A stretch of 64,000 bases of DNA, from the NCBI RefSeq assembly GCF_000745185.1, contig NZ_JQNJ01000001.1, positions 496,001-560,000 of the forward strand, in the 5' to 3' direction. Source of the stretch: Muricauda sp. MAR_2010_75. Lineage in GTDB: Bacteria; Bacteroidota; Bacteroidia; Flavobacteriales; Flavobacteriaceae. The notes beneath the pieces were generated by a model. It saw only the letters and a program-made list of their open reading frames with translations. It was not told the DNA's origin and did no database searches. Positions 17,127 to 27,349 of the stretch are shown piece by piece. The position numbers were made by a program, and so were the translations under genes. Within the stretch, counting starts at the first letter, position 1; every line of letters starts with the position of its first letter.

Positions 17127-20100
17127 ATGTTCAGTATCAATGCAACCTCAATATATGGGAAGAGAGCTTTACTCTTCTTAAAGTTAACATTGTTTTCTAC
17201 CCTAACCCCATTGTTGTACTCCCAAAATATAGAGAATATCACTTTTCAAAAATTCGGAGTAAGTGAAGGGCTGAGCAGCAATGCAGTTTTTTCATCGGTT
17301 GAAGACAATGAAGGGTTTATCTGGATTGCCACCGAAGAAGGGGTAGACCGTTTCAACGGGAAGGATTTTAAGCATTACAATCTGCCCAAACTATATGAAT
17401 ATCGGACCGCCAACTATGTGGAATACCATATCAACATAGATTTAAACAATCGGATCTGGCTCATTACCCTGGGTGGACTGTTATATCGATATGAATCCCA
17501 ACAGGATGAATTTGTCCTATATCACACCATAAGGGAAGGCCCAGAGCAAGAGGTAAATGATTTTTACATCGACCACATGAACAAATTATGGATCGGCACC
17601 TATAAAGGTGTTTATATTTTTGATCCTGACTCAAAGCTTACCAATAAAATAAAGGGGGTGGAATCCAGGACTTCTTCAATCATACAGGATGATACGAACA
17701 ACTATTATCTTGGAACGGAAAACGGAATTTATGTACTGGATCCAAACAAGAACATTTTGTTCAACCTCTTGGATGAGACCCAAAATAAAAATACCGGCCT
17801 AAGGGGTTCGCAGATAGCCTCATTGTTTTTTGACAAAGAGAACAATCGATTATGGGTAGGGTCGAACAAGTTGGGGCTGTGCTCTTTCAACCTGATCAAC
17901 TTTGAGTTCTCCATGCCCACTGGACTCACCGAATATAAAGGGCTTAAAGTTCGGAGCATTGTGCGTTTTTCCCCCCATGAAATTATTGTGGGAATCGATG
18001 GCGAGGGCCTATTGATATGGGACATAATCGAAGGAAGGGAGGTTGGAAAGATCACCCCGCATCAAAACGACACCGAGTCCCTGAGTTCGGCATCCGTACA
18101 CGATGTTTACCGTAGCAGTTCGAATGTGTTTTTTGTAGCCACATTCAGGGGAGGATTGAATGTATACAGTCCTGGCAACCTAAATTTCAAGACCATACGG
18201 CATTATCTGTACAAAAAAAATTCCCTTAGGAATGATGTTGTGCTTCAACTCTTCAACGTGGCTCCCGATATTATTGGATTCGGAACCGACAAGGGCATCA
18301 GTATATGGGATAAGACATTGGATAAGTGGAGCCATTTGGAAATTGATCTGAACGGGGAAAACCATATTTCAAACTCGAGATCCATTTCAGTGGATCGGTA
18401 CGGTAATATTTGGGCCGCTTCATATACGGATTCCACAGTCGTTTTCAAGGAAACCCAAAAATTGAACTACAAGAGTACAAAAAATTATAATGCTGACCTC
18501 ACCGCTGTGAACGCAAACAAAATATACATTAACTCCGGTAACAGTATTTGGTTCAGTGAAGATGAAACTAAGCGCATTTACCATTATTCCCTTAAAACAG
18601 GACTATTGGACCATTATCCCACAGAAATTGGCAATATACAGACCCTCATGAGTGTTGGAGAGGGCTTATTGGCCATTGGCACATCCACGGGGCTTAAATT
18701 TTTGGATACAAATACGGGTCAATTAAAAAACCTTCCCTTCGTCAACACATCCCAATTAAAATCCGCAATGATCTCAAGTTTGGCGATGGATGAGAACAAA
18801 CTCCTATGGGTGGGCACCCGTTATGAAGGCCTTTTCACCATCAATTTGTTCAAGGAAAGTATTCGAAGGCTTACCACGGGGGACGGACTTCTCTCCAATC
18901 GCATATTTGCCTTGACCAATAGCATGAATGGCATATGGGCCAGTACATCAAAGGGGTTGTCACAAATCGACAAATCCTTCAATGTCAACAATTTCACAAA
19001 ATCCGATGGATTGACATCGGTGGATTTTAATTATGATGCCGCGCTGACCGATGCTGATGGAAACGTCTATTTTGGGACCAGCGAAGGGGTCATTACCTTC
19101 AATCCTCTGAAAATCAGACCCATTGAATCCAAGAAAACCATTTTATTCACGGACTTCTATCTCAACCATAGGCAAGTGCTTCCAGGAACCAACTCACCCC
19201 TAGATACGCTTTTGAACCATACAGAGGCCATTGAGCTCGATTACGCCCAAAACTCCTTTTCATTTGGATTTACCAGCATTGATTTCATGCATTTTGATAA
19301 AGGCACCTTCCACTGGAAGTTGGAAAATTTCGACGAGCATTGGATAAGTAACCCCGAATCCACAGTTGCAAGTTATACCAATCTAAATCCAGGGGAGTAT
19401 ACGTTCAAACTTAAGATCACTGGACAAAAGGATGAACTCCTTGCACCGGTAAAGCAAATTGCTTTGACTGTCAATCCCCCTTTTTGGATGACTCCTTGGG
19501 CCTACGGATTATACACCATACTTTTCCTCTTTTTGCTGGGATTGATCATGTATTCCTACCGATTGTGGATATTGACCAAACATTCCAGAAGCAAGCTAAA
19601 GTATTTGGCAAATATGGCCCATGAGATCAAGACGCCCTTGATCCTTATAAAGGCCCCTCTCAAAGATCTAATCAAAAATATGTCAATAGGTGCCCCAATA
19701 CGGCAAAATCTGGACATTGCCCTCAAAAATGCCGAGAAGGTACATATGCAACTGATCCAGTTTCTGGACTTCAGAAAGTTAGAGACCAATAAAAATACCG
19801 TTAACCCACAACCCATGGATTTGATATGGTTGGTAAAGGACAAAATCTTTGCCTTTACGATCTTAGCGGAAAAGAAGAATATTTCCTTGGAACTAAAGAC
19901 CGAGCTGACCTCTTTACTTATCGAATCGGATGAGGGCATTTTGGATAAGATTGTTGGCAACCTTCTTTCCAATGCGATAAAATATACTTTGGAAGGTGGT
20001 CGAGTGGTTGTTGAACTCAGGGTCAAGGACAAAAAATGTGAAATATTTGTCAAGGATACGGGCATCGGGATTCCAATGGCGGAACGAAAGAAAATATTCA

Positions 20101-21146
20101 GACTGTTTTACCGGGCACATAATGTCGAAACATCGGGAAGTATCGGTACAGGAGTGGGATTGGTTCTGGCCCGCGATTTAGCCCGATTGATAAACGGTAA
20201 TGTCACTTTGGTCAAATCATCTTCCGAGGGTTCCATTTTCGCTGTGAAATTCCCGCTTAAACCATTGACCGATGCAGATGACCATAAAGGCGCATTCCTT
20301 GAAATGATGCTGCCAGATCAAGAGCAATCCACTTCGATCAACAAGGAAACCGTATTGGTTGTGGAGGACAACCAAGATTTAATGGAATACAGTAGGAACA
20401 GGTTGATGGATGATTATCATGTCATTACGGCCAGCAATGGCCTTGCTGCCCAAAAAATGATAAAGAACAACCTGCCCGACATTATTCTCTGTGATGTACT
20501 AATGCCAAAAATGAACGGATTTCAATTCTGTACGGCCCTCAAAAAAAATATTGAGACCTGTCATGTGCCCATTATCCTTTTCTCTGGACTGGGATCAAAG
20601 GAAAACATTATGCAAGGTTTGGAGTGTGGGGCCGATGACTATATAGTAAAGCCCTATGACTATGAACTTTTATTGAGCAAGATACAAGGGTTCTTGCACA
20701 ACAGGCAGGTTTTAAAACGTAAATTCCTGCTCTTCACTGAAGCAGAGGAGGAGATTCAATTTTCCAATGAATTGGATGATAAATTTATAGCCAATCTAAC
20801 CCAATTGGTGGAGGATAACCTCAGCGACCCCAATTTTACGATCAAGGACATGTGCGAGGCGATGGGGATGAGCAGAACATCATTTTATCATAAATTGAAG
20901 GCCCTAATGGATGTTTCCCCAAATGAGTTTCTGCGGACAATCCGATTAAAAAAAGGGAGAAGAATGTTGCTGGAACATGATTACAATGTCAGTGAGGTAG
21001 CCTATAATGTCGGCTTTTCCGACGCCAAGTATTTCGGAACCCTGTTCAAAAAATATTATGGTGAAAATCCATCTTCCTTTGTTGCCAACAAAAGAAAAAA
21101 CCAATCAAAAGATCAAACTATTCCTTCCGGAGAAGATAAGGAATAA
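17127..21146 (+). CDS. Hybrid two-component system regulator (HTCS) for polysaccharide utilization
   Basis: This 1339-residue single-chain sensor-regulator has an N-terminal signal segment and a periplasmic sensor made of two reg_prop beta-propellers (about residues 35-720; repeats such as GFIWIATEEGVDRF, KLWIGTYKGVYIF, NRIWLITLGG). A Y_Y_Y domain follows (about 725-785), a transmembrane helix near 791-812, and HisKA with the phospho-accepting H832 in MAHEIKTPL. Next are the HATPase domain (N-box LLSNAIKYT, G-box DTGIGIP), a receiver domain (about 1074-1190, phospho-acceptor D1123 in CDVLMPKMNG) and an AraC-type HTH (about 1230-1325). All catalytic residues are present. HTCS proteins bind an oligosaccharide and switch on the adjacent SusCD operon, so this one probably controls the divergent operon and perhaps the second locus. 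Confidence 0.95.
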   Translation: MFSINATSIYGKRALLFLKLTLFSTLTPLLYSQNIENITFQKFGVSEGLSSNAVFSSVEDNEGFIWIATEEGVDRFNGKDFKHYNLPKLYEYRTANYVEYHINIDLNNRIWLITLGGLLYRYESQQDEFVLYHTIREGPEQEVNDFYIDHMNKLWIGTYKGVYIFDPDSKLTNKIKGVESRTSSIIQDDTNNYYLGTENGIYVLDPNKNILFNLLDETQNKNTGLRGSQIASLFFDKENNRLWVGSNKLGLCSFNLINFEFSMPTGLTEYKGLKVRSIVRFSPHEIIVGIDGEGLLIWDIIEGREVGKITPHQNDTESLSSASVHDVYRSSSNVFFVATFRGGLNVYSPGNLNFKTIRHYLYKKNSLRNDVVLQLFNVAPDIIGFGTDKGISIWDKTLDKWSHLEIDLNGENHISNSRSISVDRYGNIWAASYTDSTVVFKETQKLNYKSTKNYNADLTAVNANKIYINSGNSIWFSEDETKRIYHYSLKTGLLDHYPTEIGNIQTLMSVGEGLLAIGTSTGLKFLDTNTGQLKNLPFVNTSQLKSAMISSLAMDENKLLWVGTRYEGLFTINLFKESIRRLTTGDGLLSNRIFALTNSMNGIWASTSKGLSQIDKSFNVNNFTKSDGLTSVDFNYDAALTDADGNVYFGTSEGVITFNPLKIRPIESKKTILFTDFYLNHRQVLPGTNSPLDTLLNHTEAIELDYAQNSFSFGFTSIDFMHFDKGTFHWKLENFDEHWISNPESTVASYTNLNPGEYTFKLKITGQKDELLAPVKQIALTVNPPFWMTPWAYGLYTILFLFLLGLIMYSYRLWILTKHSRSKLKYLANMAHEIKTPLILIKAPLKDLIKNMSIGAPIRQNLDIALKNAEKVHMQLIQFLDFRKLETNKNTVNPQPMDLIWLVKDKIFAFTILAEKKNISLELKTELTSLLIESDEGILDKIVGNLLSNAIKYTLEGGRVVVELRVKDKKCEIFVKDTGIGIPMAERKKIFRLFYRAHNVETSGSIGTGVGLVLARDLARLINGNVTLVKSSSEGSIFAVKFPLKPLTDADDHKGAFLEMMLPDQEQSTSINKETVLVVEDNQDLMEYSRNRLMDDYHVITASNGLAAQKMIKNNLPDIILCDVLMPKMNGFQFCTALKKNIETCHVPIILFSGLGSKENIMQGLECGADDYIVKPYDYELLLSKIQGFLHNRQVLKRKFLLFTEAEEEIQFSNELDDKFIANLTQLVEDNLSDPNFTIKDMCEAMGMSRTSFYHKLKALMDVSPNEFLRTIRLKKGRRMLLEHDYNVSEVAYNVGFSDAKYFGTLFKKYYGENPSSFVANKRKNQSKDQTIPSGEDKE

Positions 21147-21768
21147 CTATCGGAAACAACTTTTGAAAATCGCTGCGATTATGTAGGCGTTTTCAATAGA
21201 ACAGGTCCTCAAAACATAGAAATACCTGAAGTTGTGAAATCTGATTTCCTTGGAATGATGGCTTTTACTTGTTCTTTGGCTTGGGGTATAAATATCAAAG
21301 ATAGTGCCTTAATTGCCCTCAGACCCGTTGATCCCGGACCATAAATACCGCTCCCAGATAGTTATTCGACCACTTAAAACAAATTTTCAACCTGTCTTGA
21401 CAAAAGCCGACCTACTTTCATGCAATCAAATTCCAATGGGAACTGCTAGCAACCTGAACCAATTGCTCAGTACTCGCCAGACAATGTTGTGTTTGGGCCC
21501 ACGGGCAAAAGAATCAAAATTCTTTACCAAATGGACGGTCCAGATGTGATTTGGCTGGATTTATCAACCAATGCTTAAAAATTATGCCTTACCCTGCCAA
21601 GTCCATTAGTGTCGATCGTGAATCATAGACCAACTAAACATGGGATGAATATATCCATTATCATACAGTCAACAGAACGGATTTCGAATTATTCCCCTTT
21701 GGTAGTTTCCATTTGCTACGATCCGAAAATGCAAGGTTGCTTGGTATAGACAATAAATAAACAAAAAA
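21147..21768 (+). other. 622-bp gap with possible gene relics
   Basis: No intact gene is seen. Two stretches read like plus-strand protein fragments: about 21160-21342 (about 60 codons, ending in ALRPVDPGP before a stop) and about 21440-21578 (containing NVVFGPTGKRIK and ILYQMDGPDVIWLDLS). They lie in different frames and lack starts. They could be a decayed gene, or chance open frames. The family is not recognised. Confidence 0.3.
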
Positions 21769-23385
21769 ATGAAGGACAAACCTATTTTGAAAAACAGAAA
21801 GGACTTTATTATTCTAATTTTACTTATAATTATTGCTTTTTTGGCTGTCGGAAAGTGGCTTAAAGGTTCCCCTACGGAAAGTGTCCAAGCCTTGGCCGAA
21901 ACCTCCGACCTACATATGCTCCAGAGTCGGGCCGCTTTGATCGATACGGAAACAGAAGGACAGCGTACATCTGTCACAAGCTCCAATTTTAGGGAACACC
22001 TGCCTTATACGGAAACAAAAGGCCAACGCACATCTGTCACAAGCTCCGATTCCAAGGAACTCCTACCCTATCCGGATGTTAAAAAGGGGGAACGTACACC
22101 CTTTGACCTTTGGAATTACGGGGGAAAGGGCAAAACATCCTTTGGCTCCCCCCAATTGCCCATGTCGTGGAATGAATGGATTTCCTTTCACAAGGAACAA
22201 AAGCCAGAATTGATGCGTGATGTTAAAAAGTATATGGCCTCGCGTTACAATTTTAGTGGAAAGGCAATACATGGTGCCTATATGTCAAGCGGAAGAAAAA
22301 AAATTATGGATGGACCCGTGGCCCGTTTGGCTAAGGGCGTTTCCTCATGGGAAGAACTTGGAGCAATGACACCGGAAGAAATAAAGGACCAAGATCTATT
22401 TCCCTATAAACCACTGGCCCATCCATTGCAATCAGTGGCTCATATGGTGTTTCCCGATATGTGGAACAAGGCCCACCCAGAACATTTGAGAATTGATGTC
22501 GATCACGATTTTCCGGATTCATATCTGCCTGAATTTCCGCCCCCAATGTATCTTACCACCCATAAAGAGCTTGGTGATGTTACGGAGGGCAGGGAAATTA
22601 CATTGGCCAATTATTATGAAGTTTTCAACGGTTTGCTCACACCGGAACAAATGGAGGGCCTAAAGGAATTGTTGAGGCCCACTGCCACCACATGGTTCAA
22701 CCATACGACCCACCGGGTTACCCCAGAGCCCAGTGTTGGGGTTTCCTGTTTTTCCTGCCATGTGAATGGACATACCAACGGGGCCTTTGAATTGGCCCCT
22801 GATTCACGACCCAATATGGCTAGGTTGCGCACGGACACCCCTACCATGAGGGGCAACTACCAACTGATGCAACTATCTTCAAAGCGATCCATACGCAGTA
22901 TGGACCATTTTGCGGAAGTTGAGGAATACTTTGACGGAGATCCTGGAATGCAGCAAAATATTGGTCCACGTTCCCAACAAAGACAGGTTACCAACCGCAT
23001 GGGCGACTTTAACAGCATCCTTGATTTTTCACCAGCGCCCAAACTAAACCCGATGGGCAGGCTAATTCCAGAAAAAGCAACAGAACAGGAACTGAAGGGT
23101 GAGATGATATTCTATGGAAAAGGCAAATGTATCAATTGCCATTCCGGCCCCGCTTTCGTTGATGATTACATGCATGACCTTCAAGTGGAACGCTTTTACC
23201 ACGGAAGGCCCGAAGGCCCCATCAAAACCTTTCCCCTAAGAGGAATCAAGGATTCCCCTCCATATCTCCACGATGGACGTTGTCCCACACTGGGAGACAC
23301 CGTGGAATTCTTCAACCTTGTACTTGAACTGGACCTTGAAAAGGAAGAAAAAGAGGCGTTGGTGGCCTATATGTTATGTCTTTAG
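21769..23385 (+). CDS. Membrane-anchored di-heme cytochrome c peroxidase-like protein
   Basis: The 538-residue protein has an uncleaved-looking N-terminal membrane segment (about residues 13-28), then a periplasmic part with two c-type heme motifs: CFSCH at 327-331 and CINCH at 454-458. The second lies in YGKGKCINCHSGPAF and is followed by TFPLRGIKDSPPYLHDGR, typical of the C-terminal domain of the bacterial cytochrome c peroxidase/MauG superfamily. Residues 60-101 are two 21-residue tandem repeats. The role could be peroxide removal or oxidation of a partner. Its position between a regulator and a susCD pair, in a window with other c-type cytochromes and a GMC oxidase, hints at service to periplasmic sugar oxidation (inference). 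Confidence 0.8.
   Translation: MKDKPILKNRKDFIILILLIIIAFLAVGKWLKGSPTESVQALAETSDLHMLQSRAALIDTETEGQRTSVTSSNFREHLPYTETKGQRTSVTSSDSKELLPYPDVKKGERTPFDLWNYGGKGKTSFGSPQLPMSWNEWISFHKEQKPELMRDVKKYMASRYNFSGKAIHGAYMSSGRKKIMDGPVARLAKGVSSWEELGAMTPEEIKDQDLFPYKPLAHPLQSVAHMVFPDMWNKAHPEHLRIDVDHDFPDSYLPEFPPPMYLTTHKELGDVTEGREITLANYYEVFNGLLTPEQMEGLKELLRPTATTWFNHTTHRVTPEPSVGVSCFSCHVNGHTNGAFELAPDSRPNMARLRTDTPTMRGNYQLMQLSSKRSIRSMDHFAEVEEYFDGDPGMQQNIGPRSQQRQVTNRMGDFNSILDFSPAPKLNPMGRLIPEKATEQELKGEMIFYGKGKCINCHSGPAFVDDYMHDLQVERFYHGRPEGPIKTFPLRGIKDSPPYLHDGRCPTLGDTVEFFNLVLELDLEKEEKEALVAYMLCL
21946..22071 (+). repeat. 63-bp in-frame tandem duplication in the peroxidase-like gene
   Basis: Two copies of a 63-bp unit encode residues 60-80 and 81-101; both contain GQRTSVTSS and end in LPY. 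They lie in the linker between the membrane segment and the heme domain, so copy number would change only linker length. Confidence 0.85.
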
Positions 23386-24103
23386 TCTACCAATCGATAT
23401 TGGATCAAACCTAGACTTTGGGCCATAAGAATAACCCCATCCATCAATCCACAATAAAACTATAGATCCCTTTTGAAAAGGGACCTATCTAGTTTAATTG
23501 AGGTGAACAGCATTCTCCTTTATGGCTACCTCGTTCCGCTTTGTAGAAATACAACGTCTTGGACGACCGGGTATAATTGTATTTTCCTTTACAGAAATTT
23601 CCATTTAGTCAGGAACACTATCAGCGTTAATGGCAAGAACCCGATCAATGAATATCGCTCTATGGGATACATTTCTTGAATGCGTCCTTAAAACGTTCAA
23701 TGATAATCCAAGAACAATCCTCACAAATACCCCTCACTCCATACATAATTTTCTAAGGGGAGCAAGAAATGGGGAACGAAAAACGTATGGGAAATTTCCT
23801 TCAAAAATTCCTCCTGTATAGAAATTTTCTTATGGATATTGACCTTACCACACCACAAACACCTATTCAGGAATTCCAAATATTTACTTCATGCACCTCA
23901 TTATCAATGTTTTAAATACTTAAAATGAATCATGATAATAATTCGACTTCTTAAAACTGTTATTCGACCTAATCCGAATTAAGTAAGGTTACTTTCACAT
24001 TATCTAACGCTATGAAAGTCCTCCAACCCTCTGGAACCCTATCTGGTGGATTGGCAACGGAACTTCATTTTTAACCTTAATTAACTAACAAACTGAAATC
24101 ATT
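23386..24103 (+). other. 718-bp gap before the second susC
   Basis: I see no supportable gene. Short open frames here have no recognisable content. A 17-bp palindrome, TCCCTTTTGAAAAGGGA, lies at 23467-23483, about 80 bp after the peroxidase-like gene; it may be an operator or weak terminator. The last 200 bp before susC are AT-rich and should hold its promoter, but no clear TAnnTTTG was found. Confidence 0.5.
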
Positions 24104-27100
24104 ATGGATCAAAGAAAAGTCTATCATCGGATAGGGCCCAAAGAAAAAAGGTTGCCCAGAACCATTTGGCTCCTATCAATGATTATTTGTCTATGTACGC
24201 AGATCACATGGGCCAATTTTGAAAATCGGGTCGAAAGTCCCAAAAATTCTGTTCTTCAGCTGACCATTACCGGAACCGTGACCGATGCCAGTGGAATGCC
24301 CTTACCTGGCGCCAATGTGATTGTCAAGGGCACCACCAATGGCACCACAGCGGATTTTGATGGTAACTATTCCATTGAGGCCGGCAGCGATGCTGTTTTG
24401 GTCTTTTCATACATTGGGTTTACCACCCAAGAAATCGCCATTAATGGAAATTCGACCATTGATGTCACATTACAGGAAGATGCCAGGCAATTGGATGAGG
24501 TTGTCATTACAGGTTATACCACACAATCCAAGGCCACGGTCACAGGAGCAATGGTGCAAGTCGATACGGAGGAAGCCTTGGATGTCCCGATCCAAAATGC
24601 GGGACAGGCACTCCAAGGTAGAGCATCGGGTGTACATGTCGTTGGCGGAGGACAACCGGGCAGTACCCCATTGATCCGCATCAGGGGTTTTGGTACCACC
24701 AATGAGAATGGCCCTCTATTGGTCATTGATGGCATGCAGACCACGGATGCCAATATCTTGAGTCAGATAAACCCCAACGATATACAGTCCATTAACGTCC
24801 TCAAGGATGCTTCTGCTGCCATATATGGGGCAAGAGCTTCCAATGGTGTTGTCATTGTTACCACAAAATCGGGATCCAGGGATGAAAAGCCCTCCATCAG
24901 CTTTAGCTCCTATGTAGGCTTTCAAACTGTAGCCAAAACACAGGATGTTCTCAATGCACAACAATTGGGTGACGTTCTTTGGGAAAGTTTCAACAATGAC
25001 GGTGTCACCCCGACCCATCCCCAATATGGCAATGGCCCTACCGCCACAATCCCAGAATTCATACGGGGAACGGATACCATGCCCTATGACGTGAATGACA
25101 ATAAAATTACCCGGAGTGGTGATACCCGTTGGTTGGACGAGATATTTCAGACAGGTATTATCCAAAACTATGACCTATCCGTCAGTGGTGGCAATCAAAA
25201 AAGCCGTTATCTGATGTCCGTGGGATATCAAAATACGGAGGGGATACAATTGCATACCGGTTTTGAGCGAATCGTTACCCGGATCAATACAGAATTCGAC
25301 ATTCTGGACAATGTTCGTGTTGGGGAACATTTAAGCGCCTCTTTCACCGATCAGCTTGCCCAGAACCAAGTGGGAAATGCCCAACGCATGCCCCCATTGG
25401 TCCCCATATATGACGAAGCTGGGAACTTTGCCGGTGGAGGACCTTCAACCGCAGCGGGTCTGAGCAACGTGTCCAATCCTGTAGCGGAATTGATTCGTGG
25501 GAAGGATAATTTCGATCGGGCATTACGCCTTATTGGGGATGTTTATACCGAAGTGAAGTTCTTGGATGGGTTTACCGCCAAATCGACTTTTGGATTCAAC
25601 GTGGTGGACAATTTGTCAAATGATATTGCAAGGGCCAATCCAGAAGCTCCTGAACCAAAGACCAATGCACTCACAGAGACCCAGAGCCGTTCCATTTCCT
25701 GGATATGGAGCAACACCTTACGTTGGGATAAAGATTTTGGTGAACACAACATCCAGCTATTGGGCGGTGTTGAGGCCGTTAAGGAAGATTTTAGGATAAC
25801 CTCGACCCGAGTGCAGAATTTCCTTTTGGAGGACACTGATTTCTTCATTTTGGGAGCTGGAACGGGAACGCCTTCCATAATAGACAGTCGTTGGGAGGCC
25901 AGTACATTGTTCTCTTTCCTGTTCAATGCCAATTATTCCTACAAGAACAAATACTTGGCTTCAATTTCATTGAGGCATGATAAAACCTCTCGTTTCGCCG
26001 AAGGAAACAATACCGGTCTCTTTCCGTCAACCAGCGTTGGTTGGGTCGTCAGTGAGGAAAACTTTATGCCCGATGATTCTTGGCTGTCTTACTTAAAACT
26101 AAGGGCATCCTATGGCCAACTTGGAAATCAAGATATTCCAGTGCCTAACCCCGATGTCAACATTTTAGAGGCACAACAGGAGGTAGGGTTTTATCCCATA
26201 AGTGGTGCTTCCGTGGCAACGGGTGCCATTCTATCCTCCTTGGGGAACCAGGATTTAAAATGGGAACGTTCCAATCAGTTCAACATTGGTTTGGACACTA
26301 GGTTCTTTGATGACAACCTGAGCATATCTGTGGATTACTTCAACAACACCACAAAGGATATGATCATAGCGAGCCCATTGCCAACAACATCCATTGATGC
26401 CAATCCAGCATTCATTAATGCGGGCGAAGTGAACAACAAAGGGGTTGATTTCTCCATCAACTATTTCAACCCTGACCAAACATCCCAACTAAAATGGGAT
26501 ATTGGATTGAACGTATCAGCCTATAAGAATGAGCTTGTAAAGGTCAACAGTAACAACCCCGATGCATTTTTGAATGGATCTGTATTTAGATCTGGAACCA
26601 TTACCAGAAGTAGTAGTGGACAGCCTATTTCCTACTATTTTGGACGTGACGTTATTGGAATTTTCCAAAACACCAATGAAGTGTCCAATGCTCCTGATCA
26701 GGGATTTGCCACTGCTGAGGACGGTGTTGGTAGGTTTAGGTACCGCGATATTGATGGAAACGGCGTGATCAATGATGATGACCGGACCATTCTAGGAAAT
26801 CCACATCCAGATTTCACCTATGGGATAAATGCCAATTTGAGCTACAAGGATTTCTTCATGACCCTATTCCTCCAAGGGGTTCATGGAAACGAACTGTACC
26901 ATTTCGCAAAAATCGAGAGCGATTTCCCAACATTCCTTAATAGCAATAGAAGTGTAAGGGTTTTGGATTCTTGGACACCTAACAATACTGATGCCAGCCT
27001 TCCGGCTCTCAGCACCAGTATCCGAAACAATGAATCCCAACCAAACTCCTACTTTGTAGAGGATGGATCCTACCTACGTCTACGGAACATTCAAATCGGG

Positions 27101-27325
27101 TACAATTTTGAAATTCCCAGTTTGAGCATCACCAATGCCAGGGTCTATGTGCAAGGAACAAATCTTTTCACAATAACGGATTACAACGGATCCGAACCTG
27201 AAATTGGTCAAACTGCCGCTGGAGATGATCCAAATCCCCCTGCAGGTGATCTAACCATAGGAGTTGATGATGGACGATTTCCACAACCTAGAACATATAT
27301 TTTAGGCTTGAACTTCAACTTCTGA
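24104..27325 (+). CDS. susC: SusC/RagA-family TonB-dependent transporter, copy 2
   Basis: The 1073-residue protein has a rather long N-terminal signal (hydrophobic core LLSMIICLCTQITWA), a carboxypeptidase-D-like domain (ITGTVTDASGMPLPGANVIVKG), a TonB plug (ATVTGAMVQVDTEEAL, ALQGRASGVHV, VLKDASAAIYGARASNGV) and a barrel ending in phenylalanine (GLNFNF). It is followed by susD after 24 bp. The two SusC proteins share the N-terminal domain closely (GTTNGTTADFDGNY) but differ in the plug and barrel, so they probably take up different glycans. No CAZyme lies in its own operon. The downstream genes point to sugar oxidation or isomerisation. Confidence 0.95.
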   Translation: MDQRKVYHRIGPKEKRLPRTIWLLSMIICLCTQITWANFENRVESPKNSVLQLTITGTVTDASGMPLPGANVIVKGTTNGTTADFDGNYSIEAGSDAVLVFSYIGFTTQEIAINGNSTIDVTLQEDARQLDEVVITGYTTQSKATVTGAMVQVDTEEALDVPIQNAGQALQGRASGVHVVGGGQPGSTPLIRIRGFGTTNENGPLLVIDGMQTTDANILSQINPNDIQSINVLKDASAAIYGARASNGVVIVTTKSGSRDEKPSISFSSYVGFQTVAKTQDVLNAQQLGDVLWESFNNDGVTPTHPQYGNGPTATIPEFIRGTDTMPYDVNDNKITRSGDTRWLDEIFQTGIIQNYDLSVSGGNQKSRYLMSVGYQNTEGIQLHTGFERIVTRINTEFDILDNVRVGEHLSASFTDQLAQNQVGNAQRMPPLVPIYDEAGNFAGGGPSTAAGLSNVSNPVAELIRGKDNFDRALRLIGDVYTEVKFLDGFTAKSTFGFNVVDNLSNDIARANPEAPEPKTNALTETQSRSISWIWSNTLRWDKDFGEHNIQLLGGVEAVKEDFRITSTRVQNFLLEDTDFFILGAGTGTPSIIDSRWEASTLFSFLFNANYSYKNKYLASISLRHDKTSRFAEGNNTGLFPSTSVGWVVSEENFMPDDSWLSYLKLRASYGQLGNQDIPVPNPDVNILEAQQEVGFYPISGASVATGAILSSLGNQDLKWERSNQFNIGLDTRFFDDNLSISVDYFNNTTKDMIIASPLPTTSIDANPAFINAGEVNNKGVDFSINYFNPDQTSQLKWDIGLNVSAYKNELVKVNSNNPDAFLNGSVFRSGTITRSSSGQPISYYFGRDVIGIFQNTNEVSNAPDQGFATAEDGVGRFRYRDIDGNGVINDDDRTILGNPHPDFTYGINANLSYKDFFMTLFLQGVHGNELYHFAKIESDFPTFLNSNRSVRVLDSWTPNNTDASLPALSTSIRNNESQPNSYFVEDGSYLRLRNIQIGYNFEIPSLSITNARVYVQGTNLFTITDYNGSEPEIGQTAAGDDPNPPAGDLTIGVDDGRFPQPRTYILGLNFNF

Positions 27326-27349
27326 ACATAACTTTAAAAACTCACTAAA

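Noticed and set aside
23473..23821. Two overlapping short open frames before susC copy 2
   Set aside because: Composition and residue pattern look random; probably non-coding promoter region.
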